Assembly (NCBI GenBank): GCA_003142755.1
Contig: PLNK01000057.1
Span: 32,712 to 66,791 of the forward strand
Length of the DNA: 34,080 nucleotides
Direction: 5' to 3'
Origin: Chloroflexota bacterium
GTDB taxonomy: Bacteria; Chloroflexota; Limnocylindria; Limnocylindrales; CSP1-4
The notes under the pieces were generated by a model, which ran no database searches, had not been told where the DNA came from, and saw only the letters and a program-made list of their open reading frames with translations. Each line of letters starts with the position of its first letter. The first letter of the stretch is position 1. The position numbers and the translations under genes were made by a program. This document shows, in pieces, positions 7,750 to 15,833 of this stretch.

Positions 7750-8445
7750 TCAGCGATGCCGGACAGGCACGTGCCGGAAAGACCGCTCGTGAGGCATGAA
7801 GTCTCCCGGCGGATCGGGCACCAGGCCCTCCCGTACGGCTCGGGCCGCCAGCTCGGCGCGATTCTGGGCGTGGAGCTTCTCGACGATGTTCTTGAGGTGG
7901 AACTTGACGGTGTTCTCGCTGATGCCCAGCTCGGCGGCAATCTCGCGGTTGCGCTGGCCGGCGGTCACAAGCTTGAGGACTTCCAGCTCGCGGTCCGTCA
8001 GGCGCTGCGTGGCCTGGTGGCTGGCACCCGGTGTCCGCAGGAACTCGTCGATGATCCGCGCGGCAGTCGCGGGCGTGATAGCGGGCTCGCCGCGGGCGAC
8101 GCCTTCGAGCATCGATCGCAGCTGCGCCGCCTCGAGGTTCTTCAGCAGGTAGCCCTGGGCCCCGGCCTTTATGGCACGGAACAGATCGGCCTCGTCCTCG
8201 CTCACCGTCAGCATGACGATCGCCACTTCAGGATGGCGTTCTTTGATCCTGGCTGTGGCCTCGAGGCCACCGACGTTCGGCATGCGGACGTCCATCAGGA
8301 CGATTTCGGGCGAGGTCTGTTCCACTAGCTCGATGGCTTCGTTGCCATCGGACGCCTGGCCCACGACTTCGTGGCCCCACGCCAGCAGCAGAGACGCGAC
8401 ACCGTCGCGGAACAGGGCATGGTCGTCGACGAGAACCGTTCTCAT
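7750..8445 (-). CDS. NarL/FixJ-family response regulator
   Basis: This 231-aa protein has a receiver domain (about 1-118) with phospho-acceptor Asp52 in LMDVRMP, the acidic pair D7-D8, Thr80 and Lys102. A LuxR-type helix-turn-helix follows (about 148-205), with LTDRELEVLKLVTAGQRNREIA and SENTVKFHLKNI. It ends in a 25-residue Arg/His-rich tail. The ATG at 8445 lies 4 bases after the stop of the kinase gene, so the two form one cognate pair on one transcript. The same frame runs further upstream, but that would overlap the kinase gene wholesale and is rejected. Targets are unknown; the flavoprotein operon begins 125 bases downstream on the same strand and is one candidate. Confidence 0.93.
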   Translation of the reverse strand: MRTVLVDDHALFRDGVASLLLAWGHEVVGQASDGNEAIELVEQTSPEIVLMDVRMPNVGGLEATARIKERHPEVAIVMLTVSEDEADLFRAIKAGAQGYLLKNLEAAQLRSMLEGVARGEPAITPATAARIIDEFLRTPGASHQATQRLTDRELEVLKLVTAGQRNREIAAELGISENTVKFHLKNIVEKLHAQNRAELAARAVREGLVPDPPGDFMPHERSFRHVPVRHR

Positions 8446-8449
8446 GCGC

Positions 8450-9877
8450 TCAGTCTGCCTCCAAGAAGGCTGTTGTGCGAGTTCGAACCGCCTGGTGCGG
8501 CGCTGCGTCCCCCTCCGTCTCACCGGGTGAAGCGACAGCCCTCGTGGGCAGGCTCCACGAGGCACCCCCCACCGGTACGTGTAGCTCGACCACTGCTCCT
8601 TCGCCCGGTCGACTGCGCCAGGCGATGCGACCACCCACGGACTCGGCCCGCTCGCGCATGCCCGCCAGTCCGAAGTGCGGCCACCGCTCCGGGCCGACCG
8701 ACAGCAGCTCGGCCTCGAAGCCCACGCCGTCATCCTCGACTCGTACGACGAACTCATCGCCGTCGATGGCAACGCGCAGGCGCACACGATGGGCGCGGGC
8801 GTGCTTGCGGACGTTGGTCAGAGCCTCACGGACGATGCTGAAGGTCTCGGCCTGGGCTGCGGCCGACAACTGGACCCGGCCCGAGTCGGGGGTCGCGCTG
8901 AACTGGACCGCGAGCTTCGACGACTCCGCATACGCCGCGGCGTACTCCTCGAGCGCCGCGACCACTCCCCGTTCCGCCGGCACGGGAGTCGAGAGGCTCA
9001 GGATTGCCTCGCGCACGTCCACGTACACCGAGCGGGCCGCCGCCGCCAGCTGGCCGAGCTGCTGGCGCGCCTCGGCGACGCGCCCGTGGTCGAGCATCTC
9101 GTCGATGGCCTGGGATTTCGTGTTGACGTAGCCGAGTACTTGGGCCAGGCCATCGTGCATCTCGCGGGCGATCCGCTCACGTTCGCCCTGGATCGCCAGG
9201 ACCTTCAGCTCGTTCTGTAGCCGGGATGCCTCGAGCGCGAGGCCGACCTGCGTCGCCAGCGCGGACAGGGTATCTACCTCCGAGGCGTCGAACCGACGCC
9301 GATTGCCGGTTGCGATCGCCAGGCCGAGTATTCCGACCCGCTCATCGCCGTGGCCCACCGGTGCCGACAGCCGTATCTGGTAGCCGGGCCGGAGGTAGCA
9401 CTCGAGATCGCCTTCCTCACGCGCCATGACACCGGCGCCTCCGGGCTCGTCGCCGATCAGGATGTCCCGGCCTGCGCTGGTCGCCCGCAATCGCAGCTCG
9501 CCCGCGGGACCCTCCATTGCGAGCAGCGCCGCATCCGCCTTCAGAAGGGAGCGGGCGTGGTCAACGATCGCAGCGATCGTTTGCTCGGAGTCCGCGTGAC
9601 CGGACACGGACAGGCTCACGTCGTACACGGCCCGCAGGACGGCGTTTCTCGACTCGAGCGTGTCGTTGCGCTCGCGGAGGTCCTGAGCCAGCCGGTCGAT
9701 GCGACGGAATGCCTCCCACGCGCCGGTGCCGACGACGGCGGCCACGACCGCGACAACGAGCAGGGCATGGAACGGGAACGGCAGGAACGCATCGAAGACG
9801 GTGTCGCACAACGCCTCGACGGTACCGACGAGGAGGACGGCGGCCAGCACAACCAACCAGCGACGGCCGGGATACAT
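8450..9877 (-). CDS. Membrane GAF-domain histidine kinase (HisKA_3 type)
   Basis: This 475-aa sensor kinase has two N-terminal membrane helices (about 7-25 and 36-53) with a very short exposed loop. A coiled stretch, a GAF domain (about 95-218), and a HisKA_3 dimerisation domain with phospho-His241 in REMHDGLAQVLGY come next. The HATPase domain shows the N box EALTNVRKHA (Asn355), DDGVGFE (382-388) and the G box HFGLAGMRERAESVGG. This is the NarX/DegS/NreB class that pairs with NarL regulators, and the next gene is one. With almost no periplasmic part, sensing should be by the cytosolic GAF domain or within the membrane. ATG 9877 was chosen because GGAG lies 6 bases upstream and the hydrophobic segment starts directly after it; a longer frame to 10066 lacks conserved content. 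Confidence 0.92.
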   Translation of the reverse strand: MYPGRRWLVVLAAVLLVGTVEALCDTVFDAFLPFPFHALLVVAVVAAVVGTGAWEAFRRIDRLAQDLRERNDTLESRNAVLRAVYDVSLSVSGHADSEQTIAAIVDHARSLLKADAALLAMEGPAGELRLRATSAGRDILIGDEPGGAGVMAREEGDLECYLRPGYQIRLSAPVGHGDERVGILGLAIATGNRRRFDASEVDTLSALATQVGLALEASRLQNELKVLAIQGERERIAREMHDGLAQVLGYVNTKSQAIDEMLDHGRVAEARQQLGQLAAAARSVYVDVREAILSLSTPVPAERGVVAALEEYAAAYAESSKLAVQFSATPDSGRVQLSAAAQAETFSIVREALTNVRKHARAHRVRLRVAIDGDEFVVRVEDDGVGFEAELLSVGPERWPHFGLAGMRERAESVGGRIAWRSRPGEGAVVELHVPVGGASWSLPTRAVASPGETEGDAAPHQAVRTRTTAFLEAD

Positions 9878-10028
9878 CGCGACTCCGTGCGCGGCGGGCG
9901 GCCGGCCACCTCGACAGATGCCGCTCGGCCCACCCGTTCGGGGAGCAATATGCGCCGAAAGACGGCCTCGCGGCCTGATTCTGGATGGCTGTCCTGAGGG
10001 GCGGCACGACTTGCCGGACGCGGGACCT

Positions 10029-11732
10029 TCAGGCGGCGTTGCGCCTCGAGTCGGCGCCCGCGTCACCCTCTTCTTCGGGCAGCCGCCAGCGCGAGACGAG
10101 CCGTCGCAGCTTCTCCGACATCTCAGTCAGGCTGCGGGCCGACTCGACGACGCCCTGAGCCTGATCGCTCAGCTCGCGCGTAGCGGCCGACACTTGCTCG
10201 GCGGAGGCCGAGTTCTCCTCGCTGATCGCCGCGATGGACTCGACCGCATCGTTCACGCGCAGGGCGCTGGCACTCATCGACCCGGCCGCCGCGTTTGTCG
10301 TCTGGGCGATGGCGGCGATCGTGTCCGACGCGCTGACCACGTTGGACGAAGCCGCTTCCATTTCCTCGACCGCCAGGGTGATGCGAGATACGGCCGCGTT
10401 CGACGCGCCCACAGCCGCGGCAATCTCGTCGAGGGCGGCTCCGGAAGCCTGCGCCAGATCCGATCCCGACTCCACTTCTCGGGCCCCAACCTGCATGGCG
10501 GCAACAGCCTCGGCGGTGCCCTTCTGGACCTCCGCGATGAGGGCCGCGATCTCCTTCGTTGCGGCACGGGAGCGCTCCGCCAGCTTTCGAACCTCGTCGG
10601 CCACGACGGCGAAGCCTTTGCCCTGCTCGCCGGCCCTGGCCGCTTCGATGGCGGCGTTGAGAGCCAGCAGGTTGGTCTGATCGGCAATGTCGTCAATGGT
10701 CTGGACGATGGCGCCGATCTGGCTGCCCTTGGCCCCAAGGCTGGTGACCACCGTGGCGCCCGTCTCGACGGCCTTCTTGATGCGCGCCATTCCGGCGGCC
10801 GACTCGCGTACCGTGGCGGCGCCCTTGTCGGCAGCCTTGCCCGCCGCCGCGCCGGCCGAGTTGACCTCGTCAGAGGCGGTCGACGCTTCGCGAATGGCCA
10901 CGGCCATCTGGCTGATGGCGTCGGATTGGGCATCGACGCTGGCAGCAGTCTGAGCGGCACCGGAGCCCACCTGCTCGATGACCTGCCCGAGTTCGATCAT
11001 GGCCATGCTGGTGTCGGTCGAAGCGCGCGCCTGGTCGGCCGCTCCAGATGCCACCTGGCTGATGGTTTGAGCGATCTGACTGGAGCTCTGCTCCGACAGG
11101 GCCGCGGCCTCGTTCACCTGCGCGGCGGATTCGGCCACGCTGCCCGCGGCCTTGTTCAACTCCGTGATCATCTTTCGCAGTCGCACGATCATGTAGCGGA
11201 AGGCTTGGGCCAGGCCGTCCTGCTCGGAGCGCGTGGTCACCTCGCGCGTGAGGTCTCCAGCCGCCACGCGATCGGCCAGCGCGGCCAGCTCTTCCATGTA
11301 CATTCGAATGCCGCCGAACGCGTCGACCAGCCGGCCGAGTTCGCCCTCGGTCGAGAGACTCTGACCCTCGACCTGGCTCAGATCACCGACGGCGACACGG
11401 GCGGCCTGGCCGGTCACGAGCTCGATCGGCCCCGAGACGGATCGAGACACGCGGACGGCGACGATCGCCGCGACCACGAGAACCGCGACGGTGAGTTGGC
11501 TGAGGTGGTTGTCCAGGCCGTCGATCGCGGCCACGAGGGCCAGTGGCAGAACGGCGGTCAGGAGCAGGCGTGTCCCGATCGACCAGTTGCGCGGGTGGGT
11601 TGGCCGGAAGTCCCGCCGTGACGGCAGCTTGATCTCGCCGCGCCTCGTCCCGCCGGGGATTGCCGCAACGGCCTTGACCCGGCCTGCGACAAGGGCGCCG
11701 ACGCGACCAGCCCCGGCCGCTGCCCGGCTCAT
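10029..11732 (-). CDS. Methyl-accepting chemotaxis protein lacking a sensor domain
   Basis: This 567-aa chemoreceptor has two helices (about 54-71 and 80-97) joined by only about eight residues, so there is no periplasmic ligand domain. HAMP-like segments follow at about 93-150 and 145-195, then a long cytoplasmic coiled coil. The highly conserved hairpin tip [20 protein letters not shown] (348-367) continues with [21 protein letters not shown], the CheA/CheW contact region. There is no C-terminal NWETF-type CheR tether. No che genes are nearby, so it is an orphan receptor. ATG 11732 has AGGAAAG about 11 bases upstream, which is rather distant; an upstream extension to 11903 is Pro/Arg-rich and unlikely. 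It may read membrane state or energy status, or take input through HAMP from partners. Confidence 0.9.
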   Translation of the reverse strand: MSRAAAGAGRVGALVAGRVKAVAAIPGGTRRGEIKLPSRRDFRPTHPRNWSIGTRLLLTAVLPLALVAAIDGLDNHLSQLTVAVLVVAAIVAVRVSRSVSGPIELVTGQAARVAVGDLSQVEGQSLSTEGELGRLVDAFGGIRMYMEELAALADRVAAGDLTREVTTRSEQDGLAQAFRYMIVRLRKMITELNKAAGSVAESAAQVNEAAALSEQSSSQIAQTISQVASGAADQARASTDTSMAMIELGQVIEQVGSGAAQTAASVDAQSDAISQMAVAIREASTASDEVNSAGAAAGKAADKGAATVRESAAGMARIKKAVETGATVVTSLGAKGSQIGAIVQTIDDIADQTNLLALNAAIEAARAGEQGKGFAVVADEVRKLAERSRAATKEIAALIAEVQKGTAEAVAAMQVGAREVESGSDLAQASGAALDEIAAAVGASNAAVSRITLAVEEMEAASSNVVSASDTIAAIAQTTNAAAGSMSASALRVNDAVESIAAISEENSASAEQVSAATRELSDQAQGVVESARSLTEMSEKLRRLVSRWRLPEEEGDAGADSRRNAA

Positions 11733-11951
11733 GCTCGGACCGACTTTCCTGCCGTCTCTGTATTGATGCTCAGATCGTGGCTCATAACCGCGCTGCTCAT
11801 GACCTCGGACTCTGCCTGTCCGCCTGGCACGCAGGCGTTCGGGCCCGATCGGCTCCGCAGGTGGTATCGGTGGCGGATCAGGGCAATTGCCTACGGAGAA
11901 CATCGTAATTCGCGCGTGGGCCCTCGCCTTCGAGCTAGCTCACCGGAATAT

Positions 11952-12012
11952 GTCGTAGCGACCGATCAGATCCGTTGACGTCGGCGCGTGCGGCCGGGAT
12001 AGTCGTAGCGAC
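11952..12012 (+). promoter_or_regulatory. MarR-gene promoter with two copies of palindrome GTCG-TAG-CGAC
   Basis: A sigma-70-like promoter is readable: -35 TTGACG (11975-11980), a 17-base spacer, and -10 GATAGT (11998-12003). The expected transcription start (about 12010-12011) falls 2-3 bases before the ATG at 12013, and no Shine-Dalgarno precedes it, so the mRNA is probably leaderless. The 11-base palindromic word GTCGTAGCGAC occurs at 11952-11962 (just upstream of -35) and again at 12002-12012 (start site), exactly 50 bases apart. Such placement suits autorepression by the encoded MarR protein; this is inference. Confidence 0.6.
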
Positions 12013-12594
12013 ATGGTCGCCACGAGCAGATCCACCACGAACCAGACTCCAGCCCGGACCGACGCGGCCGGGCCGTCCGGCGCTCACCGAGCGTCGCGCG
12101 GCGACATCTCGACAGGAGCGGCCGACCTCACCGCCGATCAGGCGGCGAAACGGGTCGCCCGTCTCTTCCCCGAGTTGTACCGGCGCTACCACTGGGCCAA
12201 TCGGGTTCATGGCGGAGATCTGCCCGTTACTCGCCGCGCGCTGGAGGTGCTGCAGCATCTCGCGGCCAGCGGCCCGTTGACGGTCGGCGAACAGGCCGTT
12301 CATCTGGGCCTGCGACGCAACTCCGTTTCGGAGCTGTTGCAGCGCCTCGAAGTCAAGGGGCTCGTCGCCCGGATCCGCGACGAGCGCGACGAACGCCGGG
12401 TCCTGGTCTGGCTGACCGACGCGGGACGCGATGTCGTCTCGAGAATCGGCCAGGTCCTGGCTCCCGACCTCATCGCTCAGACGATGGCAAACCTGTCACC
12501 GGAGGACCGGGCAATCGTGGTTCGCGGCCTCGAGTTGCTCGCCTCCGCCGAAGACGCACCAGATACGAACCCAAAGAAGGAGATCAAGCGATGA
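12013..12594 (+). CDS. MarR-family transcriptional regulator
   Basis: This 193-aa protein has a disordered N-terminus (1-40) followed by a winged helix-turn-helix. The helix-turn-helix is around GPLTVGEQAVHLGLRRNSVSELLQRLEVKGLV (about 86-117). The wing is IRDERDERRVLVWLTDAGRDVV, the hallmark DxRDxRxxxxxLTxxG pattern of MarR proteins. These act as cytosolic dimers that bind palindromes and usually repress their own operon in response to phenolics, oxidants or metals. The gene overlaps the following zinc-ribbon gene by ATGA, so the pair is one operon. The region upstream shows a promoter placed so that transcripts would be almost leaderless, and two palindromes that could be its operators. Confidence 0.9.
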   Translation: MVATSRSTTNQTPARTDAAGPSGAHRASRGDISTGAADLTADQAAKRVARLFPELYRRYHWANRVHGGDLPVTRRALEVLQHLAASGPLTVGEQAVHLGLRRNSVSELLQRLEVKGLVARIRDERDERRVLVWLTDAGRDVVSRIGQVLAPDLIAQTMANLSPEDRAIVVRGLELLASAEDAPDTNPKKEIKR

Positions 12595-12839
12595 CCACGG
12601 CAGTCAGCTGCGAGTCCTGCGGCATGCCGCTCGCCGGCGCCGAAGAACACGCACTCGCCGACCCAAGCATCCCCTATTGCAACCACTGCGCCCCCGAAGG
12701 CAAGCTCCAATCCGTCGACGAGCGCCTCGAGCGCTTCACCCAATGGACGATGCGCGAGGACGGGCTCGACTATCCGGCGGCGAAGGAGAAGGCCCGCGCC
12801 TACCTCAAGACGATGCCTGCCTGGAAGGATGCCCTGTAG
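12591..12839 (+). CDS. Small zinc-ribbon protein (putative zinc ribbon domain, PF12674-like)
   Basis: This 82-aa protein has four Cys in two CxxC/CxxC pairs (C7, C10, C30, C33): CESCGMPL and PYCNHC. This matches the short zinc-ribbon family that begins CxSCGMPL and continues with a YCxxC and an EGK segment. The remaining 45 residues form amphipathic helices with Trp53 and Trp77. It is probably a soluble zinc-binding protein of unknown role, often encoded beside MarR-like or GNAT genes. Its ATG overlaps the MarR stop (ATGA), so expression is coupled to that regulator. A strong intrinsic terminator follows 20 bases after its stop. Confidence 0.83.
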   Translation: MTTAVSCESCGMPLAGAEEHALADPSIPYCNHCAPEGKLQSVDERLERFTQWTMREDGLDYPAAKEKARAYLKTMPAWKDAL

Positions 12840-12859
12840 CCGATCTCGCGCAAGACTGG

Positions 12860-12887
12860 AAGGCCGCCGGCTCGTCGGCGGCCTTTT
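12860..12887 (+). terminator. Rho-independent terminator of the marR-zinc ribbon operon
   Basis: A perfect 10-bp stem (AAGGCCGCCG at 12860-12869 with CGGCGGCCTT at 12876-12885) encloses a 6-base loop and is followed by TTTT. It lies 20 bases after the zinc-ribbon stop codon. This is the clearest intrinsic terminator in the window. Confidence 0.85.
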
Positions 12888-12897
12888 CATTTCCGGC

Positions 12898-12934
12898 CGA
12901 CAATCCTCCGCCAGGCGGAGTCGACAATCCTCCG
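12898..12934. repeat. Direct repeat CGACAATCCTCCG with an internal perfect inverted repeat
   Basis: The 13-base word occurs at 12898-12910 and 12922-12934 (24-base period). Overlapping the first copy is a perfect inverted repeat, CTCCGCC-A-GGCGGAG (12906-12920). It lies in the gap upstream of the GlsB-like gene, before a TATGAT (12966-12971) that could be its -10 box. It could be an operator or a decayed repeat. Confidence 0.5.
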
Positions 12935-13017
12935 TCCGACCGACCGCATCCGATCCGACGGATCTTATGATCTTGCCATCGTCGACCGGGCAATCGCGTA
13001 GGGAGTGTTGATCAGCT

Positions 13018-13305
13018 GTGCCGCACATGGATTTCGTTGGCTGGATCGTGGTCGGGCTCTTCGCCGGAGCCCTCTCGGGAGCCGTGGTCGAGAGAGGCCC
13101 GCACGGCTGTCTCGCCAATACCGTCGTAGGAATCCTGGGCGGCCTGCTCGGGGGCTGGTTCGCCACGGAGGAGCTGCATCAGGACACCACTCACGGTTTC
13201 CTCGGCGCCCTCCTGGTGGCATTTCTGGGCTCCGTGGTGATCCGCCTGGTACTCGATGCCATCGATTCGGACGACCGGCGACGCCGCCGCGACGGCCGCG
13301 ACTAG
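13018..13305 (+). CDS. GlsB/YeaQ/YmgE-family small membrane protein
   Basis: This 95-aa protein has three hydrophobic, Gly-rich helices (about 6-24, 31-49 and 60-80) and a charged Arg/Asp C-terminus. The opening DFVGWIVVGLFAGALSG and the repeating GILGGLLGGW pattern are typical of the transglycosylase-associated/GlsB stress-response membrane family (PF04226). Members are stress-induced inner-membrane proteins whose mechanism is unknown. Start choice is uncertain: GTG 13018 has GGGAG 12 bases upstream, while ATG 13027 is further from it. It is convergent with the HEAT-repeat gene, with a strong hairpin between them. Confidence 0.85.
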   Translation: MPHMDFVGWIVVGLFAGALSGAVVERGPHGCLANTVVGILGGLLGGWFATEELHQDTTHGFLGALLVAFLGSVVIRLVLDAIDSDDRRRRRDGRD

Positions 13306-13399
13306 CCGAGGCCGCCGGCACAGGCACCGCGACCCGCGGTTGCCCAACTCCCACCAGACGAACATTGGGCCGACGCGGCATGCGTGGGCAGCTCGCGAG

Positions 13400-13416
13400 C
13401 CGGCCGAATCGGCCGG
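13400..13416. repeat. Perfect inverted repeat CCGGCCGA-A-TCGGCCGG
   Basis: A 17-base perfect inverted repeat with a one-base centre. A partial copy (GAATCGGCCGA) follows about 30 bases later, near 13437-13447. It sits in the gap between two convergent genes where no promoter is expected. Its function is unknown. Confidence 0.5.
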
Positions 13417-13505
13417 AAGGCGGCCGCACTCGGCCCGAATCGGCCGATCCTTCAGCCGTAATCGCGAGATTCCGTCCGCCTACAGCGTCGATGACACCAG
13501 ATGCC

Positions 13506-13536
13506 TGCCCAATGTCCCCGTGATGGGAATTGGGCA
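13506..13536. terminator. Hairpin between convergent genes
   Basis: TGCCCAAT (13506-13513) pairs with ATTGGGCA (13529-13536), and inside it TCCC pairs with GGGA, giving a 12-bp interrupted stem with a 6-base loop. It lies 26 bases downstream of the HEAT-repeat gene stop and downstream of the convergent GlsB-like gene. There is no U-tract, so termination is inferred. Confidence 0.45.
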
Positions 13537-13562
13537 ATGCCGACCCTCGAGCTTGCCGCGTT

Positions 13563-14306
13563 TCAACCCGGGCTGGTGTCGGCCTGCCAGTGGCGGCCCG
13601 TTCCCTGCTCGAGATACTCCAGCGCATCGTCGAGCACGTCGGCATGATCGGGACCCGATAGCTCGCGCACCAAATGAGGGCGGACCCGTTCATCCTGCCT
13701 GCGCGCCAGCCCAACAATCGCCTCGACCCGGATCTCGTATGGGTCGTCCTCGACACGGGCAAGAAGGGCGCCGCGTATGGCCTCGTTGTCGGCGTCGCTC
13801 AACTCCGCCAGGCCGAACGTGGCCCAATCGCGGACTTCGTCGTCTACATCCCGAGTGAGCCCGATCAGGGCGTCTAGAGCCAACTCGTCGAGGCCCGGCG
13901 AAGGCAACGCGAAGGCGACCGCATGCCGAACGACCTCATCGGGATGTCCGGCATTAGGAAGGATTCTGTCCCGTATGGACTCGTCGCCGAGAAGCTCGAG
14001 CTGGATAATCGCAGCCGATAGGGGCCCAGGGCCGGCGTCATCGAGCGCTGCGCGGAGTGGGGGCAGCGCGTGATCGCGCAAAGAGTGGTCCAGTTGCGCT
14101 GCCACTCCGATGAGATCGACACCCATCTCTCGGCGATCCGGATCATCTGAGGCCATCAGCGCTTGCCCGACCTCGAGCGCCAGCCGGGGATTTCGCCAGA
14201 CCAGATCCCGCCTTCTGTCGACCAGCACCTCGTCGGCGCGCGCAACGCCATCCGCGTATTCGATCAGGATCTCTACGTCGGCTTCCAGGGCCGCCAGCTC
14301 ATCCAT
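13563..14306 (-). CDS. HEAT-repeat / PBS-lyase-like repeat protein
   Basis: This 247-aa soluble alpha-solenoid protein carries recurring 30-residue helical pairs such as HPDEVVRHAVAFALPSPG, DDEVRDWATFGLAELSD and DPYEIRVEAIVGLARRQDERV. These fit the HEAT/PBS-lyase repeat pattern (D-x-x-V-R-x-x-A-x-x-A-L). Such repeats make protein-protein scaffolds; no catalytic residues are seen. ATG 14306 was chosen because the frame upstream of it is Arg/Gly-rich and unlike the rest; only a weak GAGAA precedes it. It is convergent with the GlsB-like gene and divergent from citrate synthase. The partner is unknown. Confidence 0.8.
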   Translation of the reverse strand: MDELAALEADVEILIEYADGVARADEVLVDRRRDLVWRNPRLALEVGQALMASDDPDRREMGVDLIGVAAQLDHSLRDHALPPLRAALDDAGPGPLSAAIIQLELLGDESIRDRILPNAGHPDEVVRHAVAFALPSPGLDELALDALIGLTRDVDDEVRDWATFGLAELSDADNEAIRGALLARVEDDPYEIRVEAIVGLARRQDERVRPHLVRELSGPDHADVLDDALEYLEQGTGRHWQADTSPG

Positions 14307-14581
14307 GGCGACGATTCTCGGGACTCTGCTGGTGCCGGTCAAGCCGGCTGACCGGGCCACGGCCCCGCCGAAGGCGGATCGGGGCGGCCGCACGTGCCGC
14401 CGGTGATCGGCGAGGCCGCACACCTACCCGTTCCGCCAGGGTGGACAGTTTCGACGCGTTCGGCGCCTGTGTACGCGATCGCGGTAGCATGCGTCCGCCA
14501 CGAAACCGGTCTTCCGGAGCAGCTGCCGCTCCGGAACCGGGAGAGCCGCTCGCGTAACTGGCCCCAAGGAGGGCGACGAAG

Positions 14582-15763
14582 ATGACCAGCCACATCGAAC
14601 CCGCCGCGTCCTCGCTGCCCGAGACGCCCGCGGCAGCAGCGCCCGTGGAGCGCAAGGCGGCCCCCGAGCGACCCTACTCGCCCGGTCTCGAGGGAGTGAT
14701 CGCCGCCGAGACCGCCGTCGGTTTCGTGGATGGCCAGAACGGACGGCTCCTCTACCGTGGCTACCCCATCGGGCAGCTCGTAGAGAAGGGCACGTACGGC
14801 CGCGTCGCCGAACTCCTGTGGACCGGCGAGTGGCGCAAGTCCGCGAGCCTCGTGCCGACGGCCGTGCCCGAGCCGGTAATGTGCGCGCTCTACGAACTGC
14901 CAAGCCACACTCATCCGATGGACGCGCTGCGCACGGCAGTCTCGGTCTGGGGCGCGTGGCGGCGCCCGCACTGGCCGCCTACGGTCGACCAGGCCCGCGA
15001 AGTCACGGCCATGGCCCCGTCGGCGCTGGCCGCGTTCCATCGCATCCGGAACGGCCTCGAGCCGGTCAAGCCGAACCCCAAGCTGTCTCTGGCGGGCGGC
15101 TTCCTACAGCAGCTCACCGGCAAGGACCCCGACCCGGCCGACGCCCGAGCCCTCGATGCCTACTTCATCGTCGGGGCCGAGCATGGCTTGAACGCATCGA
15201 CATTCACCTGCCGCGTCATCATCTCGACCCGCTCCGACCTCGCCAGCGCCATCTGCGGCGCGATCGGCGCCCTCAAGGGCCCGCTCCACGGCGGCGCCCC
15301 GGCCGAAGTGGTCAGCCAGCTCCACGAGATCGGCTCGCCCGACCGCGCCGAGAAGTGGGTTCGCGAGGCCATCGCCCGCGGCGACAAGATCATGGGCTTC
15401 GGCCATCGCGTCTACCGCGCCTATGACCCCCGCGCCGCGGCCCTGCGCAAGGTTGCGGAAGGCATGTCGGACATGGCCGCCTGGCTCGATACGGCGGTCA
15501 AGGTAGAGGACGTGGTCCTGCGCGTCTTCGGCGAGCTGAAGCCGGATCGCGTCATCAAGACGAACGTGGAGTACTACGCCGCGGCGGTGCTGCAGGGCGT
15601 CGGCCTCCCGGTGGATTTGTTCCCGCCGACCTTCGCCCTGGCCCGAATGGCCGGCTGGAGCGCTCATGCCATCGAGCAAGCTTCGGCCGACAAGCTGATC
15701 CGACCGGATGCGCGATACGTCGGTCCGGCCGAAATGGACGTTCCTGCACTGGGCGCGCGCTAG
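14582..15763 (+). CDS. gltA: Citrate synthase
   Basis: This 393-aa cytosolic enzyme condenses acetyl-CoA and oxaloacetate to citrate (TCA cycle entry). Key segments are GAEHGLNASTF (His201), GPLHGGAP (His236) and GFGHRVYRAYDPRA (His275, with Arg for citrate binding). The last is NVEYYAAAVLQGVGLPVDLFPPTFALARMAGWSAH, in which Glu330 occupies the position of the usual catalytic Asp (NVD). The first 30 residues are an Ala/Pro-rich extension. A strong Shine-Dalgarno, AAGGAGG, precedes the ATG. A 2-methylcitrate synthase role cannot be excluded, but no prp genes are near. A TAGCAT upstream could be a -10 box; the evidence is weak. It is transcribed alone. Confidence 0.92.
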   Translation: MTSHIEPAASSLPETPAAAAPVERKAAPERPYSPGLEGVIAAETAVGFVDGQNGRLLYRGYPIGQLVEKGTYGRVAELLWTGEWRKSASLVPTAVPEPVMCALYELPSHTHPMDALRTAVSVWGAWRRPHWPPTVDQAREVTAMAPSALAAFHRIRNGLEPVKPNPKLSLAGGFLQQLTGKDPDPADARALDAYFIVGAEHGLNASTFTCRVIISTRSDLASAICGAIGALKGPLHGGAPAEVVSQLHEIGSPDRAEKWVREAIARGDKIMGFGHRVYRAYDPRAAALRKVAEGMSDMAAWLDTAVKVEDVVLRVFGELKPDRVIKTNVEYYAAAVLQGVGLPVDLFPPTFALARMAGWSAHAIEQASADKLIRPDARYVGPAEMDVPALGAR

Positions 15764-15833
15764 CCACATCCGTCGGGGCGCCGCGACCTGGACGCGGCAG
15801 AACCGCCAAGCGGCCCGTTTCGACCTGACTCCG

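Noticed and set aside
9699-11621. Long plus-strand open frame (640 codons) across the kinase and chemoreceptor genes
   Set aside because: It is antisense to strongly conserved domains and is rich in Gly/Arg/His as expected from reading a high-GC gene backwards; no start signal.
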